A DNA stretch of 37,297 nt from a virus: the IMG/VR virus record IMGVR_UViG_3300043172_000583, positions 1 to 37,297 of that record. One strand, given 5' to 3'. A program made the position numbers and the translations under genes. The notes below the pieces were generated by a model. That model did not search any database and was not told the origin of the DNA. It worked only from the letters and a program-made list of their open reading frames with translations. Below, one piece after another: positions 31,404 to 37,228 of the stretch. Every line of letters begins with the position of its first letter. The stretch's first letter is position 1.

Positions 31404-32077
31404 ATAATAACCTCTCCATTCATCATGCATTCATAATCAAGACGATCAGCAACTTGAAGACCTACGGAATTTAACTTAAATAATTCAATTTGTTCATTAA
31501 CCTGATTTTCAAAAACTTCAATCGCTTCTGTGAATTTAGCATGTAATTCAAGATCAGGAGTAACCCGTTTGACAAACATAGGCATCCCGTTTGAATAGCT
31601 GATATAATCAATCCATTCGCGTTTGGTTAAATACAGTCCAAATTGGCATTGATTTATATCACCCACTGGAACTTCATTTGCTGCGATAACTGCAACTTGT
31701 TTTTTCTGAACACGCCCTTTAATTTCAAGTAAGCCCGGTTCACCAACAAGACCATCAGGAGAATAACCCAATAGACCGCACGAAATAAAACCGCATTCAG
31801 TAACGGGGGCATAATTAGCGCTATAAATAACCTTCGCTAATCCCTCTTCAATATGCCCTCGCTCCATGTGTCCATTCGTATAAGTTTGTTCAACCGTTCC
31901 TGTTATTCTCTGCGCTGCGATTTCATAAACAAAGGCTTTCACTTTGTCATTATTTGCGATTTTACCGGTTGGGGTGACTAATTGATTCATGACACTGGCA
32001 GTCACTATGCCAATTCTGGTTTTATGCCATTCGTCGGTGCCCTGTTCTAAATCGTAGTGGTATTTAATTTCACTCAT
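31400..32077 (-). CDS. YqaJ-family exonuclease
   Basis: A 225-aa lambda-exonuclease-type recombination nuclease, YqaJ family. DLEQGTDEWHKTRIGIVTAS (residues 10-28) is the family start signature; the PD-(D/E)XK core is GYSPDGLVGEPGLLEIKGR with Asp108 and Glu118-Ile-Lys120; DINQCQFGLYLTKREW holds the conserved Gln. An N-terminal GHIEEGL contributes the extra acidic residue (Glu78). It starts inside the 88-aa gene (8-base overlap). A strand-annealing partner (RecT/Erf type) is not clearly recognisable next to it. Confidence 0.85.
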   Translation of the reverse strand: MSEIKYHYDLEQGTDEWHKTRIGIVTASVMNQLVTPTGKIANNDKVKAFVYEIAAQRITGTVEQTYTNGHMERGHIEEGLAKVIYSANYAPVTECGFISCGLLGYSPDGLVGEPGLLEIKGRVQKKQVAVIAANEVPVGDINQCQFGLYLTKREWIDYISYSNGMPMFVKRVTPDLELHAKFTEAIEVFENQVNEQIELFKLNSVGLQVADRLDYECMMNGEVII

Positions 32078-32336
32078 TTGAATATTGCTCCTTTAAATAT
32101 TCTTCCATTTTTCCCGGATATTCGTCGTTGATAGTTGTTAACATTTCATCCATATCACATCGTTCGAGATATTCTTCATCGTTGATGTGTTCGCAAATAT
32201 CATCCATGGTGTAAAAATCCATTGCTTCACGAACCGGTATTTCATTTAAAACGGCTTCTTTATCCACTAATATCGGTATTTTTAATAGTGATAATTGGCC
32301 GCTTTCCGGGTCATCTGTTTTTTTTACTTTGCACAT
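32070..32336 (-). CDS. small acidic hypothetical protein
   Basis: An 88-aa acidic protein with AGGTGG before the ATG: MCKVKKTDDPESGQLSLLKI, then LNEIPVREAMDFYTMDDICE and a C-terminal ECDMDE-type helix region (YPGKMEEYLKEQYSNE). It precedes the exonuclease with overlap. No family recognised. Confidence 0.5.
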   Translation of the reverse strand: MCKVKKTDDPESGQLSLLKIPILVDKEAVLNEIPVREAMDFYTMDDICEHINDEEYLERCDMDEMLTTINDEYPGKMEEYLKEQYSNE

Positions 32337-32378
32337 TTGCCACCTTTTAAAAGTTAATAAATAAGATGAATGAAAAGA

Positions 32379-32552
32379 TTACCTCCCGTAGATAAAGTTT
32401 ATTGCTTTTTGATCGATTTCAGAGCATGGGGCTTTTAAGACATGATTCAAAAAACGCTTTCTTCTTTTCAATTCCCCGCGCTCTTTATGATTCCTAGTGT
32501 AAACTACTTTACAATCAACCTTTTTGATTTGACTTTGAATGTCTGCTAACAT
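32379..32552 (-). CDS. 57-aa basic protein
   Basis: A small gene read directly from the sequence: ATG at 32552, stop TAA at 32381-32379. The product begins MLADIQSQIKKVDCKVVYTR and continues NHKERGELKRRKRFLNHVLK, a Lys/Arg-rich helix, with a tail PCSEIDQKAINFIYGR. It overlaps the upstream gene by seven bases. The basic charge suits DNA or RNA binding. No family recognised. Confidence 0.6.
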   Translation of the reverse strand: MLADIQSQIKKVDCKVVYTRNHKERGELKRRKRFLNHVLKAPCSEIDQKAINFIYGR

Positions 32553-32755
32553 GGTTCATTCTCCACTAGCTCGATTATTGTTTCAATTGCTTGGGACAAT
32601 ACAGCAACTGCAACATTTAATTTTTTACCCTTGAATATGCCTGAAATTTTAGACCCCAATTCCTGCGACTCTTTAATTGCATCTTTATTGGCTTCTAAAT
32701 GCTGAATCATTGACATTTTTATAACGTCTTGAAACTCATCTGTGAATATTTTCAT
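32546..32755 (-). CDS. first gene of the leftward early operon
   Basis: A 69-aa protein with weak GGAA before the ATG: MKIFTDEFQDVIKMSMIQHL, then KDAIKESQELGSKISGIFKG and KKLNVAVAVLSQAIETIIEL, mostly helical. It is the first gene after PL, about 85 bases from the predicted start. No family recognised. As the first product it could be an early regulator. Confidence 0.55.
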   Translation of the reverse strand: MKIFTDEFQDVIKMSMIQHLEANKDAIKESQELGSKISGIFKGKKLNVAVAVLSQAIETIIELVENEPC

Positions 32756-32800
32756 TTCCGAACCTGTTTAATATTAAAAAATACTCTCATTCGATACAAC

Positions 32801-32834
32801 CGAAATAACCATCAATCAAGTTGGTTGAATTTCG
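32801..32834 (-). other. hairpin in the PL leader
   Basis: CGAAATAACCA and TGGTT-GA-ATTTCG pair as an 11-bp stem with a two-base bulge around a ten-base loop, just downstream of the predicted PL start. It could be an RNA leader structure (antitermination or translation control) or a DNA operator. Confidence 0.45.
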
Positions 32835-32846
32835 AATTGTTGATCA

Positions 32847-32876
32847 ATCATAAAATATATTTAAATCATTTGTCAA
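32847..32876 (-). promoter_or_regulatory. PL: leftward early promoter
   Basis: Minus strand TTGACA (32876-32871), 18-base spacer, TATGAT (32852-32847; 5/6). Its -35 lies 15 bases from the -35 of PR, back to back. A TTGATCAA palindrome (32840-32847) overlaps the start region and TTCGAA (32831-32836) lies just downstream, both possible operator sites. Confidence 0.7.
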
Positions 32877-32891
32877 TATTTATTTTATCGT

Positions 32892-32920
32892 TTGACATAA
32901 TAAATATTATCCAATATATT
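32892..32920 (+). promoter_or_regulatory. PR: rightward promoter
   Basis: Plus strand TTGACA (32892-32897), 17-base spacer, TATATT (32915-32920; 5/6). It drives the only plus-strand genes through a leader of about 125 bases that contains a long inverted repeat and a coupled leader peptide. Confidence 0.75.
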
Positions 32921-32934
32921 TAAGCCACATTACA

Positions 32935-33025
32935 TATATTGATTAACTGTTAATTCAAATAAAGGACAAAATGCACAACCGCCCGCCATGTTGTGAAACA
33001 CACGGGCAAAGGTTTAATCAATATA
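32935..33025. promoter_or_regulatory. 12-bp inverted repeat enclosing the leader peptide start
   Basis: TATATTGATTAA (32935-32946) and its exact complement TTAATCAATATA (33014-33025) lie 67 bases apart in the PR leader. In RNA they can pair around the leader-peptide ribosome-binding site and most of its coding sequence; as DNA they would be two operators for a dimeric protein. Confidence 0.55.
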
Positions 33026-33051
33026 AAACAATAACTATAAGGGAGCTATAA
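32971..33051 (+). CDS. 26-aa leader peptide coupled to the RHH gene
   Basis: A short ORF read directly from the sequence: AAAGGA six bases before ATG (32971), stop TAA at 33049-33051, directly abutting the RHH start codon (TAAATG). The product begins MHNRPPCCETHGQRFNQYKT and ends ITIREL, with a CC...H group. The position and the abutting start strongly suggest translational coupling or attenuation-type control of the RHH and downstream genes. Confidence 0.55.
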   Translation: MHNRPPCCETHGQRFNQYKTITIREL

Positions 33052-33216
33052 ATGGTAGACAAGAAAAGAGATTTAACGAATACGCAGGTAAATATTAATA
33101 AGGCAGATTGGGCGAAATTTAAAGCGATTTGCACTATAAAAGGGGATGACAAAAACTCTGGATTTTCTGAAGCCATCAAAGATTATAATGAAAAAAATAA
33201 AGGGGTATTCAAATAA
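33052..33216 (+). CDS. 54-aa ribbon-helix-helix repressor, Arc-like
   Basis: A gene read directly from the sequence: GGGAG before the ATG, stop overlapping the next gene as TAATG. After KRDLTNT the product reads QVNINKADWAKFKAICTIKG, then DDKNSGFSEAIKDYNEKNKG. A hydrophobic strand (QVNI) followed by two helices is the ribbon-helix-helix fold. Its 54-aa size and its place before an antirepressor-like gene match P22 Arc (53 aa), the repressor of the ant operon. Sequence identity to Arc itself is not apparent. Likely represses PR and possibly PL. Confidence 0.65.
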   Translation: MVDKKRDLTNTQVNINKADWAKFKAICTIKGDDKNSGFSEAIKDYNEKNKGVFK

Positions 33217-33740
33217 TGGATATAAAACAATTATCAGAAGTTGCAGGGGTTTCGAGGTCAACATTGAGCAGAACAGCAAAATCTTTATTTCCTGGGCTTA
33301 TTGTGAAAGGAAAGAAAACATTTTTTAGTGATGAACAATCATTAAGGATAATAGAAAAGGTTAAAAAATCAAATATGGTTAGTAAAGCTGTGCAAAATGA
33401 GAATGTACCTGTTCAAAATGCACAAGTCGATTATGATGCAATAGGAAAAATGATCGCCGTTGCTGTTTCCGCTGCCTTGTCTCCCGTAGTTGAAAAACTT
33501 GGAAATTTATCAAATCAGAAGGCACTACCTGAACCGATAAAACAAGATTCTTATTCTCTGGTTGCATATTGCAAAGTCAAAAGCATCACAGTTAACCAGT
33601 CTCAATTAGCACTGCATGGAAGGTCATTAAAAAAGATGACAGTTGCTAAAAATTTGAAAGTTTCAAAGCTTCCTGATGAACGCTGGGGATTTGTAAACAG
33701 CTACCCGTTGGAAATCTTAGACGAATATTTTTCAGCTTAA
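33216..33740 (+). CDS. antirepressor-like / HTH phage regulator
   Basis: A 174-aa protein with two domains. Residues 1-52 (MDIKQLSEVAGVSRSTLSRT, then GLIVKGKKTFFSDEQSLRII) form a winged HTH of the kind found in MerR-like phage regulators. Residues about 110-174 (SYSLVAYCKVKSITVNQSQL, ALHGRSLKKMTVAKNLKVSK, DERWGFVNSYPLEILDEYF) have the layout of the C-terminal domain common in phage antirepressor and KilA-type proteins ('...G...a..lsk..g..i.kv.d.rfG.VN.Yp..vL...F'). An Ala/Val-rich hinge joins them. TAATG-coupled to the RHH gene, so they form a control pair. Confidence 0.65.
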   Translation: MDIKQLSEVAGVSRSTLSRTAKSLFPGLIVKGKKTFFSDEQSLRIIEKVKKSNMVSKAVQNENVPVQNAQVDYDAIGKMIAVAVSAALSPVVEKLGNLSNQKALPEPIKQDSYSLVAYCKVKSITVNQSQLALHGRSLKKMTVAKNLKVSKLPDERWGFVNSYPLEILDEYFSA

Positions 33741-33751
33741 TTTTAGGGGGA

Positions 33752-33958
33752 ATGATGGAACCAGAAAAGAATGCAACAGACGACGAAGAGATATATCCTT
33801 GCGCGGAGTGCGGTTTAATGAGATCAAAAAACCAAGGCGGCACCATCTTTACTTTATGTGATGAATGTTGGGATAAGCATTATAAAAAGTTGAAAGATGA
33901 AGCCAATTATCAAGAGGACAAGGACAAATGCCACCAGAAAACAAATGTGAAGAACTAA
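33752..33958 (+). CDS. small zinc-ribbon protein
   Basis: A 68-aa protein with GGGGG before the ATG: MMEPEKNATDDEEIYPCAEC, GLMRSKNQGGTIFTLCDECW, then a basic/acidic tail (DKHYKKLKDEANYQEDKDK). Two C-x2-C pairs about 17 apart form a treble-clef-like zinc ribbon. The second codon is also ATG, so the exact start is uncertain by one residue. Likely an RNA/DNA-binding or protein-contact domain of unknown role. Confidence 0.65.
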   Translation: MMEPEKNATDDEEIYPCAECGLMRSKNQGGTIFTLCDECWDKHYKKLKDEANYQEDKDKCHQKTNVKN

Positions 33959-34089
33959 AAATAATCAGGATAAAACTTGATGAATTGATTAAAATTAAAA
34001 ACAGAGGTGGTTTACTTCCTAAGTATGCGAGATATATTGATAACCGTATTTCATTGAGAAGTGGACAGCTTTTGAGGGGGAATTTGTGA
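33928..34089 (+). CDS. 53-aa hypothetical protein
   Basis: An unlisted gene read directly from the sequence: ATG at 33928 inside the end of the zinc-ribbon gene, stop TGA at 34087-34089 overlapping the next GTG start as GTGA. The product begins MPPENKCEELKIIRIKLDEL and continues IKIKNRGGLLPKYARYIDNR, a helical basic protein. The overlap arrangement at both ends supports it. No family recognised. Confidence 0.5.
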   Translation: MPPENKCEELKIIRIKLDELIKIKNRGGLLPKYARYIDNRISLRSGQLLRGNL

Positions 34090-34277
34090 TAAACCAAATA
34101 GTCAGAGATAATTTAATTAATGTAAAAGGCTATTCTCCTTACTGCGGAAATCATAAATGTTATGAAATGCCAAGAACGCATTTTGATGGTAGCCAATTTT
34201 ATTGTAATAATTGCGGGTGGGTGTCTTCTTTTCCTGTTGATTTTATAAAAAAATATACTGATAAATGGGGGATTTGA
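34086..34277 (+). CDS. small zinc-finger protein
   Basis: A 63-aa protein starting with GTG (GGGGG is eight bases upstream). MINQIVRDNLINVKGYSPYC is followed by GNHKCYEMPRTHFDGSQFYC and NNCGWVSSFP, with cysteines at C20, C25, C40 and C43, a likely zinc site of the form C-x4-C...C-x2-C. The stop overlaps the next ATG as TGATG. Function unknown. Confidence 0.55.
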   Translation: MINQIVRDNLINVKGYSPYCGNHKCYEMPRTHFDGSQFYCNNCGWVSSFPVDFIKKYTDKWGI

Positions 34278-34462
34278 TGAAAGAAAATAAAAGATATTTA
34301 TGGGGTATGGTACACATAGACCAGAATGGAAAGCCCCCGAAAACTAAAGTGGGGGATTATTTTGTGGAGTCGGATGAAGGGGAAATTAAGAAGTACAAAC
34401 CAAATCTGTTATTGGAAACCCTAAAAAATGGCTTGCCACTGAAGCAACTACCGCAACAATAG
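34277..34462 (+). CDS. last gene of the rightward operon, unknown
   Basis: A 61-aa protein from the ATG at 34277 with GGGGGA six bases upstream and TGATG coupling; an ATG at 34265 lies earlier in frame but inside the previous gene. MKENKRYLWGMVHIDQNGKP, then DYFVESDEGEIKKYKPN and NGLPLKQLPQQ. Its last 77 bases overlap the holin-like gene on the opposite strand. No family recognised. Confidence 0.45.
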   Translation: MKENKRYLWGMVHIDQNGKPPKTKVGDYFVESDEGEIKKYKPNLLLETLKNGLPLKQLPQQ

Positions 34463-34607
34463 CCGTCATGAATTTCTTGTCTTTATAAAAAGGGATAGCG
34501 TGTTTTTTTAATGTTGCTTTGACTATCTCTTCATTTTCTTCTTTGCTTTTACCCTGTGAACTCATGAGAAGCTCAACCCCGGCAATTATCAATGGAACTG
34601 GTATCAT
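34386..34607 (-). CDS. holin-like small membrane protein
   Basis: A 73-aa protein just downstream of the lysozyme gene. A weakly hydrophobic N-terminus (MIPVPLIIAGVELLMSS), a charged middle (KSKEENEEIVKATLKKHAIP) and one clear membrane helix at about residues 45-66 (FMTAIVAVVASVASHFLGFP). Size, charge layout and position in the lysis cassette fit a holin, but no holin family is recognised. The end overlaps the convergent plus-strand gene. Confidence 0.55.
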   Translation of the reverse strand: MIPVPLIIAGVELLMSSQGKSKEENEEIVKATLKKHAIPFYKDKKFMTAIVAVVASVASHFLGFPITDLVCTS

Positions 34608-34611
34608 AATA

Positions 34612-35043
34612 TTACCCTGTATGATTTGGAAAAAATGAATTAGATTGCATTGCCTCCACTAATTGCTCGGCTCTAATTCCGACTTGATGAAACCATTTTG
34701 AATCTTTCATCTGAACACCGGCCTCTAAATAGTCACCGTTTTCAAGTGCTCGAATCATCATTTTAAATCTAAGGAAAGATGAACGCCCAATATTAAAATG
34801 GAGATTTAAAAGAACTTCCTGGCGAACATCTGACAAATCCTCAAACCATGAAAACTTTCTTAACTGTTTTTCAGTGGCGTCGATGTCATTATTTAGCATG
34901 TAAATAGCTTCATCTTCTGATATCCCATTATCATCAATGTTACGGCCTACCCCTATCGTCAACTTGCCCTCAGAACATCTATAAGGCTTTAATCTTAATG
35001 CTTCATGCCTGATCAATGTATCTGTTAATCTTTTTCTATCCAT
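34612..35043 (-). CDS. GH24 (T4-type) lysozyme endolysin
   Basis: A 143-aa lysozyme, expected to hydrolyse the murein glycan at lysis. RHEALRLKPYRCSEGKLTIG carries Glu14, Cys23 and Thr29 in the E-x8-C-x5-T spacing of the T4 triad Glu11/Asp20/Thr26, so Asp is replaced by Cys. Cys at this position occurs in many phage GH24 enzymes ('YrC..GklTIGvGrN'). NIDDNGISEDEAIYMLNNDI and the VLLNLHFNIGRSSFLRFKMM region fit the rest of the fold. No signal sequence is seen, so release depends on a holin. GAGG precedes the ATG. Confidence 0.9.
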   Translation of the reverse strand: MDRKRLTDTLIRHEALRLKPYRCSEGKLTIGVGRNIDDNGISEDEAIYMLNNDIDATEKQLRKFSWFEDLSDVRQEVLLNLHFNIGRSSFLRFKMMIRALENGDYLEAGVQMKDSKWFHQVGIRAEQLVEAMQSNSFFPNHTG

Positions 35044-35454
35044 TTATTTACCTCGTTTTAATTGTTGATAAAGTGGAGGCCGATTTATATTATTAAGATC
35101 CCTTTGCATTGAATTAAGAATTTGAGTTTGAATTATTACGGCCTCTGTTATCTTCGTTAATATCCCGTTTGTTATTTTTCTATTTTCTTTTTCATCCTCT
35201 CTTAATTGTTTTAATGCCTCTTTGAATTCTCTGTGATCTCTGGATTTATCACCAAGTGAGATTGCCATGGACCGTAAAACTTCTATCTCTTCTTTTTGTA
35301 CAGCTTTTACCTCTCTTATTTCTCCCTTTACAGCTCCTATTTCGCCTCTGGCGTCTGACACATAAATTACAAGTAGGGCAAAGGTAGCCAGAAACCCTAT
35401 AAGCGCCAGAACGACACCTATATTTTTATTTATCACCGCTGCCATTTTATCCAT
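35044..35454 (-). CDS. inner-membrane spanin-like protein
   Basis: A 136-aa protein with one membrane helix at residues 12-32 (IGVVLALIGFLATFALLVIY) near the N-terminus and a long charged coiled coil after it (GEIREVKAVQKEEIEVLRSM, EALKQLREDEKENRKITNGI), ending KRGK. This N-in, periplasmic-coil topology is that of Rz-type inner spanins. No matching outer lipoprotein spanin is nested here. It abuts the lysozyme gene (stop adjacent to ATG). An alternative is an unrelated coiled-coil membrane protein. Confidence 0.5.
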   Translation of the reverse strand: MDKMAAVINKNIGVVLALIGFLATFALLVIYVSDARGEIGAVKGEIREVKAVQKEEIEVLRSMAISLGDKSRDHREFKEALKQLREDEKENRKITNGILTKITEAVIIQTQILNSMQRDLNNINRPPLYQQLKRGK

Positions 35455-35456
35455 TT

Positions 35457-36797
35457 TTAATTTATGGTGAAATATTTAATATCACGAGTGAAAAAATCAG
35501 TTGTGTTTTTTCCTATCCAGGTAATCATTTCGTCATCACTTGCTAAAACTTGACCGAAAGGAAGCGCCGAGCCTTCACTGTTTTTCGATAAAACAAAATC
35601 AGTATCTTTTCTAATTACCAAGTAATATTCAACCCCCGGAACTGGCATATTATCAGCGTCAAGCATTCCGTTATATCTCATTAAGGGTTTAATCATTATC
35701 TCTTTTAAAGCTGTTATATCCTGTCTTTTTGACAATGGCACCGGGTAAGCATCATTTGATTTTGTCCAAATCGATACTTGAGAATCAGGAGGGAAATTGA
35801 AAGCAATATAATTCGATGTTAATATCTCATCAGGGAAAACAATCGGAATTGCGAAAGTGTTGTATGTTGTCTGATCAAATGAACCATTTCTATTTAAATC
35901 CATATTATGCGATATTTGCACCACCGGATCCCGTTCTAAAATATCAGAATAATAAGAAGGATATCTTGGAACTAAATTTGAATAACTCAGATTCCATATT
36001 TTTGGAACATTGATTTCAAGCCCTAACTCTAAATAACGAGCTTTTAAATTATCTTTAATTCTGATCAGTGGTAATAGCTCATATATCCCAGCAATTTCAG
36101 CTTTTAGAGTTAAATCATTATTAATAACACCCTGAGAAATATTGCTAATACATGCCAATTGTTCTGCTGGTGTCTTTTCCCATAAAATCATTGAATTAGT
36201 TAGACATAAAACAGCATCATGAATGCCGGACGTTTCAAGGTTCATTTCAGTAAATTTTCTAATAAGCGTTTGCATATCAAGATAAGCTAAAATCAATCTT
36301 TCAGCTTCGTCTAAGCATTCGCCAACGGTTCCGAATCCTTGACTAAATAAATCCCTGGCAACTGGTGTTCTGATAGTTGTTAACGGGTTTATATTTTTTA
36401 TTGCATCGTCTACATTAACAATGGCGTCAAGTTCTTGGCTGTCTTCACTATATGTTAATTCATTATGGCAGGTACCCTCAAAAGTAACTTCAATATATTG
36501 GATATCTTCTGAAATTTCCCCCGGAACTTCAAACGCTCCGAAATCATCCGTTGTTTTTCCAAAAAAATGCTCCCCGTTTTGGTTGATGGTTCCTGGGTCA
36601 ATTGGGTACATTTCAACTTTCCCACCCTCAAAACATGGACCTTTCTGGCATAATCCAGTTATAAGCCTATTCCTGTTTTTGGGCTTTGTTCCATCACCTT
36701 CCCCGTCTTTGCCGTCTTCACCTGGGTCACCTTTACATGCAAAAAATAATAAAAATGGTGCATGTGCTATAATTTTAAGAATAATTCTTCTTTTCAT
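35457..36797 (-). CDS. phage-borne collagen-like lipoprotein
   Basis: A 446-aa predicted surface or periplasmic lipoprotein. The signal is KRRIILKIIAHAPFLLFFAC with Cys21 as the lipid-modified residue (lipobox LFFAC, unusual in Phe at -3 and -2). It is followed by four Gly-X-Y triplets (GDPGEDGKDGEG), then TGLCQKGPCFEGGKVEMYPI and GKTTDDFGAFEVPGEI, a pattern I recall from lipoproteins annotated in bacterial genomes. A second half is rich in beta strands (FNFPPDSQVSIWTKS, VEYYLVIRKDTDFVLSKN). It lies between tail and lysis genes with a candidate promoter of its own (36826-36854), a moron-like arrangement. Possible roles: superinfection exclusion, host surface change, or a virion or lysis accessory. 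Confidence 0.7.
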   Translation of the reverse strand: MKRRIILKIIAHAPFLLFFACKGDPGEDGKDGEGDGTKPKNRNRLITGLCQKGPCFEGGKVEMYPIDPGTINQNGEHFFGKTTDDFGAFEVPGEISEDIQYIEVTFEGTCHNELTYSEDSQELDAIVNVDDAIKNINPLTTIRTPVARDLFSQGFGTVGECLDEAERLILAYLDMQTLIRKFTEMNLETSGIHDAVLCLTNSMILWEKTPAEQLACISNISQGVINNDLTLKAEIAGIYELLPLIRIKDNLKARYLELGLEINVPKIWNLSYSNLVPRYPSYYSDILERDPVVQISHNMDLNRNGSFDQTTYNTFAIPIVFPDEILTSNYIAFNFPPDSQVSIWTKSNDAYPVPLSKRQDITALKEIMIKPLMRYNGMLDADNMPVPGVEYYLVIRKDTDFVLSKNSEGSALPFGQVLASDDEMITWIGKNTTDFFTRDIKYFTIN

Positions 36798-36825
36798 AAT
36801 AGATCTCGATTGAAGGTTAGATTAA

Positions 36826-36854
36826 TATATAACACAAATAACCCTTGAAATCAA
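36826..36854 (-). promoter_or_regulatory. candidate promoter of the lipoprotein gene
   Basis: Minus strand TTGATT (36854-36849; 4/6), 17-base spacer, TATATA (36831-36826; 4/6), placing a start about 22 bases before the ATG at 36797. Its -35 overlaps the stop codon of the upstream gene. An independent promoter is typical of phage morons. Confidence 0.45.
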
Positions 36855-37228
36855 GAAAATGGTTTTTTTTGTACTGCTTCTATTTCAGAACTGTTTTTTA
36901 TTCGTTTCCAATTCAATCGCTCAGCTACTATTTTCTGCTTATCTGTTTCTGAAAACTCAAAATCAGGTAAAAATACATAGTCAGTATCTTTTAGATTTTG
37001 AATACACAAAGCTTTTTGAGAAGCTAAAGCGTTTTTTGAATCATCAATTACTTTTTGCTCTTTTTCGGCTTCTGTAAATTGTGGTTCAATGGGATTATCA
37101 GGCCCGGTTTTTCTCATCATTTCAGCGTAGAATCCTGATTTTTTATCGAAAGATTGGCCTAATGTTCCATCGTCATTTTTTATGCAATAGTAACCTTTGC
37201 CTTGATCTTTATATTTTATAATTTTCAT
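36851..37228 (-). CDS. tail-fibre-assembly / tail chaperone-like protein
   Basis: A 125-aa protein immediately downstream of the tailspike gene on the circular map. Residues about 85-115 (KALCIQNLKDTDYVFLPDFE, SETDKQKIVAERLNWKRI) match the 'L..tDw..lPD......k.....yR..lr.I' pattern of the Phage_tail_APC/tail-fibre-assembly group. The N-terminus (MKIIKYKDQGKGYYCIKNDD) is a small beta region. Position and pattern favour a chaperone that helps tailspike folding; it could be a structural accessory instead. Its start lies within the end duplication. Confidence 0.6.
   Translation of the reverse strand: MKIIKYKDQGKGYYCIKNDDGTLGQSFDKKSGFYAEMMRKTGPDNPIEPQFTEAEKEQKVIDDSKNALASQKALCIQNLKDTDYVFLPDFEFSETDKQKIVAERLNWKRIKNSSEIEAVQKKPFS

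Noticed and set aside
33849-34097. Minus-strand reading frame of 82 codons across the PR operon
   Set aside because: It overlaps three plus-strand genes with good ribosome-binding sites and coupled starts, and it has no such signals itself.
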